Shown here one piece after another: positions 8,042 through 14,492 of a stretch of DNA of 19,368 bases. Position 1 is the first letter of the stretch, and every line of letters starts with the position of its first letter. The DNA lies in contig CACXNN010000007.1 in NCBI GenBank assembly GCA_902768995.1, positions 1 to 19,368 of the forward strand. Reading direction: 5' to 3'. The translations under genes were made by a program, and so were the position numbers. This DNA is from an uncultured Eubacteriales bacterium. GTDB taxonomy: Bacteria > Bacillota > Clostridia > Christensenellales > CAG-138. The notes under the pieces were generated by a model. The model was not told the origin of the DNA, did no database searches, and saw only the letters and a program-made list of their open reading frames with translations.

Positions 8042-9475
8042 ATGGCATTGCAGACCATCCGCCTCGGCAGCTTCGCCGGGGTGAAGCAGGGGTCCTGCGC
8101 CGGCGGCATCCCCCTCAACTGGGCGGAGAACGCTCAGAACGTGAGCACGGCCGGCGGGAAGCTGGATCGGGCCAAGGGCTATCGGGCCATCTACCCCCGG
8201 GTGACGGGGGCGGCCCGAAAGCTCAGGCGGCTGTTCATCTGGCCCCGGGAGTCGGGGCAGACGGACTGCCTGGTGGCTCGCCAGGACACCCTCTTTCGCT
8301 ACGATCCCACCGAGGAGGCCTGGGAGGACCTGTATCACTACACGGACGACATGAACGCGGACACCTTCGACTTTTTGAAGACGAAGATCGGCAGCACCGA
8401 GACCCTGCTCATCGGCAACGGCCTGGAGTCCATCCTCAAATGGGTGGGGGGCAGCTCGCCCATCGCCGCCTTCGGCTCCGCCCAGGGCCTGTCCGACAAG
8501 GCGGTGAACTTCCTGGAGCTGTACTTCGGCCGCCTGTTCGCCGCCGGGGATCGGGAGCATCCCGCCCGGCTCTACTGGAGCCAGGCCCCCGGCGACGGCC
8601 GGACCATCGAGGACTGGTCCGCCGACGAGAACAGCGAGAACGTGTCCGGCGGCCACGTGGAGGTGGGGACCGATTCAGACCCCATCACGGGTCTCTTCGC
8701 CCTGTCGAACCAGCTCTTGATCTTCAAGAAGGACAAGCTGTATCGGCTGCTGGGGGATCGGCCCGGGAACTATCGGATCGTACCCGTGGAGGCAGCCCTG
8801 ACCCAGCCCATCCACACGGCCTGCGTCCTCTACGGGGATAGGCTCTTCTTCCTGACGGACAAGGGCCTCTACTTCTACGACGGCCAGACCGTGCGCCGGA
8901 CCGTCCACGGGGCGGACCTGGGGCCCCTCCTCCAGCAGGTGGACTTCTCCGCCGCGGCCTCCGCCGCCTGCGGGGACACCCTCTACTTCGCCGTGAAGGA
9001 GCACAGCGCCAGCGTCCACAACGATCTCTTGATCGAGTACGACGTGCTTCGGGACTGCTTCCTGCTTCGGCGGGGGTTCGAGACCGTGGACCTGACCAGC
9101 TGCTACGGCACCCTGTACGTGCTGACGGGCCGGGGGGAGGTGGCCGTCCTCAACGAAGGGGACACCTACGGCGGGGACCCCATCGCCGCCTTCTGGGAGA
9201 CCCCCTGGCTGGACGGGGCCTCCACCCTGACCGTGAAGCAGGCCGTGGAGGCGGTGCTCACGGGCACCGGCGGGCCCCTGAAGGTCCTGGCCCTGGGGGA
9301 AGCCCGGGAGGGGGACAGCGTGGGTACGCTCCTGGGCGAAGGGACGCCCACGGAGTTCCTGCTCCGCAGCGTGGGCCGACGGCTGAAGCTTCGGATCGAG
9401 AACGTGAACGGCAGCGACTTCGACATCTCCGGCGGGGTGGAGCTGCTGTTCGATGAGCAGCGACGGGTGCTGTAA
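8042..9475 (+). CDS. Tail nozzle or tail-stabilisation protein, podovirus type
   Basis: This 477-aa, beta-rich protein most resembles the nozzle proteins that cap the adaptor in short-tailed phages (P22 gp10 and T7 gp12 type). The family-like opening is seen in QGSCAGGIPLNWAENAQNVS (16-35) followed by GGKLDRAKGYRAI (38-50), comparable to the GGI..N....A.N....G.L..R.G pattern of that group. Repeated blade-like strands follow (LLIGNGLESILKW, LFALSNQLLIFKKDKLYRLL, DRLFFLTDKGLYFYDGQTV, LYVLTGRGEVAVL), suggesting a beta-propeller. GAGGAGGAAAG precedes ATG 8042. The assignment rests on order and these patterns; the exact subtype is uncertain. Confidence 0.75.
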   Translation: MALQTIRLGSFAGVKQGSCAGGIPLNWAENAQNVSTAGGKLDRAKGYRAIYPRVTGAARKLRRLFIWPRESGQTDCLVARQDTLFRYDPTEEAWEDLYHYTDDMNADTFDFLKTKIGSTETLLIGNGLESILKWVGGSSPIAAFGSAQGLSDKAVNFLELYFGRLFAAGDREHPARLYWSQAPGDGRTIEDWSADENSENVSGGHVEVGTDSDPITGLFALSNQLLIFKKDKLYRLLGDRPGNYRIVPVEAALTQPIHTACVLYGDRLFFLTDKGLYFYDGQTVRRTVHGADLGPLLQQVDFSAAASAACGDTLYFAVKEHSASVHNDLLIEYDVLRDCFLLRRGFETVDLTSCYGTLYVLTGRGEVAVLNEGDTYGGDPIAAFWETPWLDGASTLTVKQAVEAVLTGTGGPLKVLALGEAREGDSVGTLLGEGTPTEFLLRSVGRRLKLRIENVNGSDFDISGGVELLFDEQRRVL

Positions 9476-9490
9476 AGCGCCCAGGGTCAT

Positions 9491-9524
9491 GCCCGAGGGC
9501 GTCTCTACGGAGGCGTCCCCGGGC
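9491..9524 (+). other. Very stable intercistronic RNA hairpin with UACG loop
   Basis: Positions 9491-9505 pair with 9510-9524 at 14 of 15 steps (two G-U, one A-C mismatch), closing a C(UACG)G tetraloop of the extra-stable UNCG class. It lies in the only gap over 25 bp inside the capsid operon, between the nozzle stop (9475) and the ribosome binding site of the 61-aa protein (about 9525-9534). No T-run follows, so it is not a standard terminator. Confidence 0.6.
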
Positions 9525-9539
9525 GGAAAGGAAAGAACG

Positions 9540-9725
9540 ATGTCTTACGAAGCGACGGGGCTCATGGCCCTGTTCCCGGTGTATCTGGAGCGCATGGGCC
9601 GAGAGGAGGACCAGGAAGCCGTCAACAGCCGCATCGCCCAGAACGAGAACAATCTGAACCAGGATCTTGCGATCCTGTACAACAAGCTCCTGGAGCTGGA
9701 AGCGGCTCTGGCGGCAAGAGAATAG
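9540..9725 (+). CDS. Small coiled-coil protein of the capsid operon, 61 aa
   Basis: GGAAAGGAAAG precedes ATG 9540; an upstream in-frame ATG at 9453 lies inside the nozzle gene and is rejected. The product begins MSYEATGLMALFPVYLERMG and then forms one long helix with heptad-like hydrophobic spacing (residues about 27-58, IAQNENNLNQDLAILYNKLL), so a small oligomeric coiled coil is likely. It has no signal peptide. It could be a tail or internal virion component or a trimerising needle-like piece, but nothing identifies it. It is followed after 10 bp by the last gene of the run. Confidence 0.65.
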   Translation: MSYEATGLMALFPVYLERMGREEDQEAVNSRIAQNENNLNQDLAILYNKLLELEAALAARE

Positions 9726-9735
9726 TGAGGTAAAC

Positions 9736-10491
9736 ATGAGCGAACAGGATAAATACTACAGCAACCAGGCCTTCGAGACCATCTACGAGAAGGCCAAGAA
9801 GGACTACGCGCCCCAGCTGGTGACCTATACGCCTCTGGATGAGCAGACGCTGGCGGAGCGCATCGGCGCGGTGCTGCGGCCCCTGTATGATAAGGCTATC
9901 GCCGCCATCTTCCGGGGGAACCGGCGCCAGGACGCGGAGCTGGACGCCGACGCCATCTCCCGGGGCATGGGCAGCAGCACCTTCGTGACCGACGTGAAGC
10001 GGCGGCAGGACAACGCCGCGGCGGACGACGTGCGGGAGCTGGAGAGCGACTACGGCACGAAGCTGGCCGATCAGCTCTACAAGGCCATGGAGGGCGAGCG
10101 ATCCCGGATGCTGGAGGTGGAGAAGTTCAACGCCCAGCAGCGGAACGCGGCCATGGAACAGGCCTTCGCGGCGGCCAAGTATCTCTATCAGGCGTACCTG
10201 GAGGCCAGGGCCGACCAGGGGTACGGCGGCGGTGGCGGCGCCGGCGGCAAGACGAAGGAGGGACCCACCGATGCCCAGGTGAAGAACTCCCTGGCCCAGG
10301 CGGTGGCGGCCGCCCGGGGACAGATCAAGACCAACCCCAACGGCGCCGGCTTCTACGCCAAGGGGGACCACGAGACGGCGAGCCGGACGACCAACAGCGA
10401 CCTGCCCAAGTACGTGAAGAAGCGGGCCCAGATGAACGGCGATTACTCCGCGAGCCAGCTCAAACAGTTCCGGCAGATGAACCTGAAATAG
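9736..10491 (+). CDS. Last capsid-operon gene, helical protein of unknown function, 251 aa
   Basis: I do not recognise the family. GTGAGG precedes ATG 9736. The protein is mostly helical and charged: residues 1-160 are helix-rich (ERIGAVLRPLYDKAIAAIFR; RNAAMEQAFAAAKYLYQAYL), a glycine-rich hinge lies at 162-171 (GYGGGGGAGG), and a basic C-terminal part follows (about 172-251, rich in Lys and Gln, ending KQFRQMNLK). In short-tailed phages this position after the tail nozzle often holds internal ejection proteins, which are helical and Ala-rich, so an internal or ejection role is a reasonable guess. At 251 residues it is short for a tape measure. It has no enzyme motif and no tailspike-like repeats. 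Confidence 0.65.
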   Translation: MSEQDKYYSNQAFETIYEKAKKDYAPQLVTYTPLDEQTLAERIGAVLRPLYDKAIAAIFRGNRRQDAELDADAISRGMGSSTFVTDVKRRQDNAAADDVRELESDYGTKLADQLYKAMEGERSRMLEVEKFNAQQRNAAMEQAFAAAKYLYQAYLEARADQGYGGGGGAGGKTKEGPTDAQVKNSLAQAVAAARGQIKTNPNGAGFYAKGDHETASRTTNSDLPKYVKKRAQMNGDYSASQLKQFRQMNLK

Positions 10492-10509
10492 GGCATGCAG
10501 CCCGTTTTT
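10491..10509 (+). terminator. Weak intrinsic terminator after the capsid operon
   Basis: GGGC (10491-10494) and GCCC (10500-10503) form a short stem with a 5-nt loop, followed after one base by five T (10505-10509). It begins on the last base of the stop codon. The 4-bp stem is marginal, so termination may be incomplete. Confidence 0.4.
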
Positions 10510-10515
10510 CCGACA

Positions 10516-10551
10516 GGTATTCATAAAAAGTTTGAACAATGTATGAATACC
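10516..10551. repeat. Perfect 10-bp inverted repeat with 16-bp spacer
   Basis: GGTATTCATA at 10516-10525 is exactly inverted as TATGAATACC at 10542-10551. The AT-rich spacer has no T-run on the exit side in either direction. A protein-binding dyad (recombinase, replication or partition protein) is possible. Confidence 0.6.
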
Positions 10552-10631
10552 GCGGCATAAAACGAGCCATATTCAGGCCCGAAAGGGCGGGTATGCAGGG
10601 GCGTGAAGATGGGTATACATGCCCTTCATAC

Positions 10632-10703
10632 GGTGGATAAGTCACAAAATCGCAACAATTCAAGGCCTCAGACTGTGGATAACTCGGTGGACGGTGTGGA
10701 TAG
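10632..10703 (+). other. Cluster of three DnaA-box-like sites
   Basis: Compared with the DnaA box TTATCCACA (reverse TGTGGATAA): GGTGGATAA at 10632-10640 (one mismatch), TGTGGATAA at 10674-10682 (exact), TGTGGATAG at 10695-10703 (one mismatch). All have the same orientation, with start-to-start spacings of 42 and 21 bp, about four and two helical turns, so they would lie on one face of the DNA. No dnaA or initiator gene is in the window. Confidence 0.55.
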
Positions 10704-10785
10704 ATATGCGAATATTCACCCCGCCGCGGACGGAATGAATATGCAAATCCAGGCTGACGTAACAGCCAGGCACCAAAAACAATAT

Positions 10786-10814
10786 GAGGGACCGGCTTTT
10801 ATAGCCGGTCCCTC
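10786..10814 (-). terminator. mreB: Intrinsic terminator of mreB
   Basis: A perfect 12-bp stem (10786-10797 with 10803-10814) closes a 5-nt loop, 11 bp past the mreB stop. On the minus strand the exit side reads ATATTGTTTTT, a slightly delayed T-run. The stem is strong enough to work in both directions and would also stop readthrough from the capsid block. Confidence 0.75.
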
Positions 10815-10824
10815 GGTATTCTTC

Positions 10825-11862
10825 CTAAGCTTCGTAATAATCCCCTCGCCGGTAATCGTAGAGCACGTTCCGGTAGGTCTTCAGGTCCTCCAGGACCCGG
10901 CCCGCGCCGATGGCCACGCAGGAGGCGGGGTCCTCGGCCACGTAGCAGGGGACGCCGGTCTGCTCAGAGATGAACTTATCGAGGCCGTAGAGCTGGGCGC
11001 TGCCGCCGGTGAGGCAGATGCCGGTCTCGGTGATGTCGCCGCAGAGCTCCGCCGGGGTCTGCTCCAGGGCGTCCTTCAGCTCCTCCACGATGGCCCTGAG
11101 GGGCTCGGAGAGGGCGTAGGTGATCTCGTTGCTGCCCAGCTGGAGGGCCAGCGGTAGCCCGCCGCCCAGGGAGCGGCCCTTCACATCCATCAGGATCTCG
11201 TCCTTGCGGGGGTAGGCGGACCCGAAGCGGATCTTCAGGTCCTCCGCGGCGGTCTGGCCGATGACGATGCCGTGCTGGCGCTTGAAGTAGCGGACGATGG
11301 CTGCGTCGAACTTGTCGCCGCCCACCTTGATGGAGGTGGCCTTCACCTGCTTGCCCAGGGAGGTGACCAGCATGTTGGCGGTGCCGGCACCGATGTCCAA
11401 GACCATGGCGCCCTTGGGAGAGAAGATGTCGATGCCCGCGCCGATGGCGGCGGCCATGGGCTCCTCAATGAGGTAGGTGTACCGGGCGCCGGCGCCTTCG
11501 CTGGCCTCGATGACGGCCCGCTTCTCCACCTCGGTGGCCTGGCTGGGCACGGCGATGACGGCCCGGGGCTTGAAGAAGATGCGGCTGCCCACCACCTCCT
11601 GGAAGAAGGCGGAGAGCATGCGCTCCGTGGCGTCCAGATTGGCGATGACCCCGTCCTGCAGGGGCCGGAAGACCAGCTGATCGTCCGGGGCCCGGCCCAG
11701 CATCTCCTTGGCCTTCTCGCCCAGGGCGGCCATCTTGCCGGTGCCGCGCTCCACGGCCACCACGGAGGGCTGCCTGAGGACGATGCCTTTGCCCCGCACG
11801 TAGATGAGGGAGTAGGCGGTGCCCAGATCCACCCCGATATCGGAGGAGGAGAACAAACCCAT
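10825..11862 (-). CDS. mreB: Rod shape-determining actin homologue MreB/Mbl
   Basis: This 345-aa cytoplasmic protein polymerises on the inner membrane and guides cell-wall elongation. It carries the actin-fold nucleotide motifs: phosphate 1 DIGVDLGTAYSLIY (8-21), the MreB-typical IAVPSQATEVEKRAVIEA, YLIEEPMAAAIGAGIDI, phosphate 2 VLDIGAGTANMLV, and the adenosine motif ICLTGGSAQLYGL. Length is normal for the family. AAAGGA lies ahead of ATG 11862. No mreC or mreD is adjacent, so it is a solitary copy and may be an Mbl-type paralogue. It is transcribed from its own promoter, divergently from engB, and ends at its own terminator. Confidence 0.95.
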   Translation of the reverse strand: MGLFSSSDIGVDLGTAYSLIYVRGKGIVLRQPSVVAVERGTGKMAALGEKAKEMLGRAPDDQLVFRPLQDGVIANLDATERMLSAFFQEVVGSRIFFKPRAVIAVPSQATEVEKRAVIEASEGAGARYTYLIEEPMAAAIGAGIDIFSPKGAMVLDIGAGTANMLVTSLGKQVKATSIKVGGDKFDAAIVRYFKRQHGIVIGQTAAEDLKIRFGSAYPRKDEILMDVKGRSLGGGLPLALQLGSNEITYALSEPLRAIVEELKDALEQTPAELCGDITETGICLTGGSAQLYGLDKFISEQTGVPCYVAEDPASCVAIGAGRVLEDLKTYRNVLYDYRRGDYYEA

Positions 11863-11899
11863 AGCGTTTCCTTTCAGGGTACATAGACCCAGTTTTCGA

Positions 11900-11935
11900 T
11901 GATAAAATCATACCATTATCGATAAAATGTGACAA
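11900..11935 (-). promoter_or_regulatory. mreB: Sigma-A promoter of mreB
   Basis: On the minus strand: -35 TTGTCA (11935-11930), 17-bp spacer, -10 TATGAT (11912-11907), predicted start near 11900, leaving a leader of about 38 nt. Two direct copies of GATAAAAT (plus-strand 11901-11908 and 11921-11928, 20 bp apart) overlap the -10 and spacer and could bind a regulator. Confidence 0.75.
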
Positions 11936-11958
11936 TGAAACAAAGTGTTAAAAGAAAG

Positions 11959-11994
11959 TTGCAATCTTTCTCCTTTCCCTATATACTCACATCA
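11959..11994 (+). promoter_or_regulatory. engB: Sigma-A promoter of engB
   Basis: -35 TTGCAA (11959-11964), 17-bp spacer, -10 TATACT (11982-11987), predicted start near 11994. The ribosome binding site AAAGGAGAGG (12000-12009) follows, so the leader is about 20 nt. Confidence 0.75.
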
Positions 11995-12014
11995 TCACCC
12001 AAAGGAGAGGAACC

Positions 12015-12647
12015 ATGGAACCCTTTCGCATCAAAAAGGCCTTCTTCGTGACCAGCGTCACCGAGAAGGGCGGCTATCCCGAGAAACGGCCGGAGATCGC
12101 CCTGGTGGGCCGAAGCAACGTGGGCAAGAGCAGCCTCATCAACTGCCTGACGGGCAACGGGAAGCTGGCCCGCATCAGCGCTGCGCCGGGAAAGACCCGG
12201 CTGGTCAACTACTATCTCGTCAACGACAGCTTCTATTTGGTGGACCTGCCGGGGTACGGGTTCGCCCAGCGGAGCAAGGGCGAGCGGGAGAGCTGGGGCA
12301 AGCTCATGGAGAGCTACCTCACCTCGGGCCGGGTGGACCACCTGTTCCTGCTCCTCGATATCCGCCACGAGCCCACGGGGGAGGATCGTCAGATGATGGA
12401 GTTCCTACTGTACTACGGCATCCCCTTCACCATCGTGGCCACCAAGGCGGACAAGGTGGCGAAGTCCAAGCGCCAGCAGGCGGCCAATCAAAACGCCAAG
12501 CTGGTGGGCGCGCCGCCCTGGGGCCTGCCCTTCTCCAGCGAGACCGGCGAGGGCCGGGAGGCGCTTCTCGAGTGCCTGGGCAGCATCGTTTCGGAAAAGC
12601 TCGGCTCCGCAAAAGAAAATGATGCGGAACCCTTGACAGAACCATAA
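12015..12647 (+). CDS. engB: Ribosome biogenesis GTPase EngB/YsxC
   Basis: This 210-aa GTPase assists late assembly of the large ribosomal subunit and is essential in many bacteria. All GTPase motifs are visible: G1 GRSNVGKSS (32-40), a switch I region APGKTRLVNYY (57-67) with T61, G3 DLPGYG (77-82), G4 TKADK (143-147) and G5 SSETGEG (174-180). The central GKT...NYY and DLPGYGFA segments are diagnostic for the EngB group within the TRAFAC class. The C-terminal tail after residue 190 is short and charged. It is the first gene of an operon with the zinc-ribbon and metallophosphoesterase genes. Start ATG 12015 has a strong ribosome binding site. Confidence 0.95.
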   Translation: MEPFRIKKAFFVTSVTEKGGYPEKRPEIALVGRSNVGKSSLINCLTGNGKLARISAAPGKTRLVNYYLVNDSFYLVDLPGYGFAQRSKGERESWGKLMESYLTSGRVDHLFLLLDIRHEPTGEDRQMMEFLLYYGIPFTIVATKADKVAKSKRQQAANQNAKLVGAPPWGLPFSSETGEGREALLECLGSIVSEKLGSAKENDAEPLTEP

Positions 12648-12661
12648 CAAGAACGCATACT
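12633..12661 (+). promoter_or_regulatory. Possible internal promoter before the zinc-ribbon gene
   Basis: A consensus -35 TTGACA (12633-12638) lies in the last codons of engB. At 17 bp spacing the -10 is CATACT (12656-12661), which matches 4 of 6 positions. It could give the two downstream genes separate expression. The -10 is only fair. Confidence 0.4.
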
Positions 12662-12692
12662 ATGGGTCGAGAACTACCCAGGAGATGGAACT

Positions 12693-12995
12693 ATGGCGTT
12701 ACGGAAATGCCCCAAGTGTGAACTGAATTATCTCAAGCCCGGCGAGACCATCTGCCACGTGTGCGCTGCCGCCATGAAGCGGCGGAAGCCCGCTGCCGTG
12801 GAGGAGGAAGAGGTGGTCATGTGCTCCAACTGCGGCGAAGCGCCGGCGGTGAAGGGCCACGATCTGTGCGAGGAGTGCCTGCGGGAGCAGAAGCGGGAGG
12901 CCGAGCTGGAGCTCATGGCCGACAAGCTCCGGGCCGATGAGGCGGATATGCCCATCGAAGAGGACATCGACGAAGAAGACAGCGACGAAGAGTAA
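12693..12995 (+). CDS. Double zinc-ribbon protein with acidic tail, 100 aa
   Basis: Two four-cysteine zinc-binding sites are visible: CPKC (C6, C9) with CHVC (C21, C24), and CSNC (C44, C47) with CEEC (C59, C62). A helical segment follows (about 63-85, REQKREAELELMADKLRADE) and then a strongly acidic tail to residue 100 (EEDIDEEDSDEE). Such proteins often bind nucleic acids or other proteins through the ribbons; no catalytic residues are present. I do not know a named family. AGGAGA lies upstream of ATG 12693. It is sandwiched between engB and the phosphoesterase gene, with 9 bp between it and the latter, so a shared role is plausible but unproven. Confidence 0.8.
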   Translation: MALRKCPKCELNYLKPGETICHVCAAAMKRRKPAAVEEEEVVMCSNCGEAPAVKGHDLCEECLREQKREAELELMADKLRADEADMPIEEDIDEEDSDEE

Positions 12996-13004
12996 GGAGT
13001 GAGC

Positions 13005-13706
13005 ATGCCCCGCATCTTTGCCATCGGTGATCTGCACCTGTCCCTGTCCGTGGAGAACAAGTCCATGGACGTGTTCGGGCCGGGGTGGGCGAACCACGTG
13101 GACCGGCTCCGGGAGGGCTGGCAGGACACGGTGGGCGAAGACGACCTGGTGCTGATCCCCGGCGACATCAGCTGGGGGCTGCGGTTGGAGGAAGCGGCGG
13201 CAGACCTCGATTTCATCCACTCGCTCAAGGGGAGCAAGATCCTGCTTCGGGGGAACCACGACTACTGGTGGACCGGGTATACCAAGGTCCAGAGCATCCT
13301 GCCCCCGTCCATCCAGGCGGTGCAGAACAACGCCCTCGTCTGGGGCGACGCGATCATCGGCGGGACCCGAGGCTGGAACACCCCCGCGAGCCCCGATTTC
13401 TCCGAGAGCAAGGATCGGAAGATCTTCGAGCGGGAGAAGCTGCGGCTGGGCCTGTCCCTGACCGCCATGGACGCCCGGGAGGGGCGGCTGCGGCTCTGCA
13501 TGCTCCACTACCCGCCCTTCAACGAGAAGGGGGAGCCCACGGACTTTGCAAGGCTCCTGACGGGCCGGGCGGACCACTGCGTCTACGGCCACCTGCACGG
13601 GCGCTCCTGCCTGGGGGGCTTCGAGGGCGCGTACGAGGGAACGGCCTACCACCTGGTGTCGGCGGACCATCTGCGGTTCGTGCCCCAGCTGGTGGCGGCA
13701 TTATAA
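13005..13706 (+). CDS. Calcineurin-like metallophosphoesterase
   Basis: This 233-aa protein belongs to the calcineurin-like phosphoesterase superfamily, which uses two metal ions to cleave phosphoesters. The five motifs are in order: GDLHL (D9, H11), GDISWG (D54), GNHDYWW (N84, H85), CMLHYPP (H168) and YGHLHGR (H196, H198). This fits a small cytoplasmic phosphohydrolase; the substrate is not evident. ATG 13005 is preferred because AAGGAG ends 5 nt before it; a GTG at 12999 overlaps that site. No signal peptide is present. It is the last gene of the engB operon, followed by an intrinsic terminator. Confidence 0.9.
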   Translation: MPRIFAIGDLHLSLSVENKSMDVFGPGWANHVDRLREGWQDTVGEDDLVLIPGDISWGLRLEEAAADLDFIHSLKGSKILLRGNHDYWWTGYTKVQSILPPSIQAVQNNALVWGDAIIGGTRGWNTPASPDFSESKDRKIFEREKLRLGLSLTAMDAREGRLRLCMLHYPPFNEKGEPTDFARLLTGRADHCVYGHLHGRSCLGGFEGAYEGTAYHLVSADHLRFVPQLVAAL

Positions 13707-13727
13707 AAGGATAGCGCACATACACTG

Positions 13728-13750
13728 AGCCTGTGAAGAACAGGCTTTTT
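13728..13750 (+). terminator. Intrinsic terminator overlapping the amidase start
   Basis: AGCCTGT (13728-13734) pairs with ACAGGCT (13740-13746) around a 5-nt loop, followed by T5 G T4 GC T4 (from 13746). This is a standard rho-independent terminator 21 bp after the phosphoesterase stop. The amidase start codon GTG (13733-13735) lies at the stem-loop junction, and the T-tract encodes its hydrophobic signal core. Confidence 0.75.
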
Positions 13751-14395
13751 GTTTTGCTTTTGGCCCTCCTTCTGGGCTGCGCCCGGACCGTGGACGCGCC
13801 TGCGCGGGAGCCCCTGCCCACGGCGGGCCGATGGTACGTGATCGTGGACGCGGGCCACGGGGGCTTCGACGCCGGGGCCTCCGGCACGGACACGGGGGTG
13901 AAGGAGAGCGATCTCAATCTACAGGTGGCCCTGCTGGTCCAGGAGGCCCTGGAGGACGCCGGGGTGCGGGTGCTCATGACCCGGACCGGCGAAGGGGCCC
14001 TGGGGGACAGCAAGCGGGAGGACATGGCCCGGCGGGGGCAGCTGCTGCAGACGGAGGGGGCGGACGCGGCGGTGTCCATCCACATGAACAAGTTTTCCGA
14101 CCGGCGGGTCCGGGGGCCCATGGCCTACTACCAGGCGGGGGCGGAGGCGGGTCAGGGCCTGGCCGCCTCTATTATCGACAGCCTGACGGAGGCCCTGGCG
14201 CTGCCCGGGCGGCTGCCTAACCCTGGCAACAACTTCGTGACCCGGGTGCCCTCCTGCGCCGCCGCGCTGGTGGAGTGCGGGTTTTTGAGCCATCCCCAGG
14301 AGGAACAAATACTGCAGGACGAGGGCTATCAGCGGACGCTGGCGGAGGCCATTGCTCGAGGGGTGCTGGCGTATTTGGAGGGGCAGGGAACATAA
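13733..14395 (+). CDS. N-acetylmuramoyl-L-alanine amidase, lipoprotein (CwlD-like)
   Basis: This 220-aa Amidase_3 protein cleaves the bond between muramic acid and the stem peptide. Visible catalytic residues: VIVDAGHGGFDAGA (H42), KESD (E58), SIHMN (H117) and ALVECGFLSHPQE (E181), which make the usual two-His/one-Glu zinc site plus catalytic Glu. A lipoprotein signal (MKNRLFVLLLALLLGC, lipobox LLLGC, C16) indicates outer-face membrane anchoring. The only in-frame start able to produce this signal is GTG 13733, since a TAG lies 21 nt upstream. No Shine-Dalgarno is close; AAAGG is about 24 nt away. CwlD-type amidases act in spore cortex synthesis, which would fit a Clostridia host, but a general wall role is equally possible. 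Confidence 0.88.
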   Translation: MKNRLFVLLLALLLGCARTVDAPAREPLPTAGRWYVIVDAGHGGFDAGASGTDTGVKESDLNLQVALLVQEALEDAGVRVLMTRTGEGALGDSKREDMARRGQLLQTEGADAAVSIHMNKFSDRRVRGPMAYYQAGAEAGQGLAASIIDSLTEALALPGRLPNPGNNFVTRVPSCAAALVECGFLSHPQEEQILQDEGYQRTLAEAIARGVLAYLEGQGT

Positions 14396-14397
14396 AA

Positions 14398-14425
14398 AGA
14401 GATCATGGTTTTCGCCATGACCTCT
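14398..14425. terminator. Terminator hairpin after the amidase gene
   Basis: Positions 14398-14408 pair with 14415-14425 (10 of 11, one A-C mismatch) around a 6-nt loop. The plus-strand exit reads CTTTG, a short T-run, and the minus-strand exit reads TTTTTATG, so it can serve both convergent transcripts. Confidence 0.6.
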
Positions 14426-14437
14426 CTTTGCATATGG

Positions 14438-14487
14438 GCTTTTCTTTTTGGGCGACTTTTTCTTTTCACCTGAAAAGAAAAAGTCGC
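14438..14487 (-). repeat. Dispersed palindromic repeat, copy 2
   Basis: A perfect 17-bp stem (14452-14468 with 14471-14487) with a 2-nt gap, and an adjoining T4CT5 tract at 14440-14449. In reverse complement it matches copy 1 (1-47) over about 45 bp, including the 6-nt spacer length, but with different bases at the stem ends. It lies directly after the HAD gene stop (14493). Confidence 0.7.
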
Positions 14488-14492
14488 ATAAA

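Larger units (their letters stand above)
10492..10824. other. Non-coding region between convergent transcripts, rich in inverted repeats and DnaA-box-like sites
   Basis: No gene is supported here; a plus-strand open frame crossing it runs on antisense into mreB and lacks a ribosome binding site. The stretch is AT-richer than its surroundings. It contains a weak terminator, a perfect 10-bp inverted repeat, an imperfect hairpin (10591-10631), three DnaA-box-like sites and the mreB terminator. Since both neighbours end here, the elements are not promoters of either. Confidence 0.6.

Noticed and set aside
10591..10631. Possible intrinsic terminator in the region after the capsid operon
   Set aside because: The stem has a mismatch and a bulge and no T-run follows on either strand, so it is kept only as an inverted repeat of unknown role.
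10603..11157. Plus-strand open frame crossing the DnaA-like cluster into mreB
   Set aside because: No ribosome binding site, its second half is antisense to mreB, and its first half is non-coding repeats.
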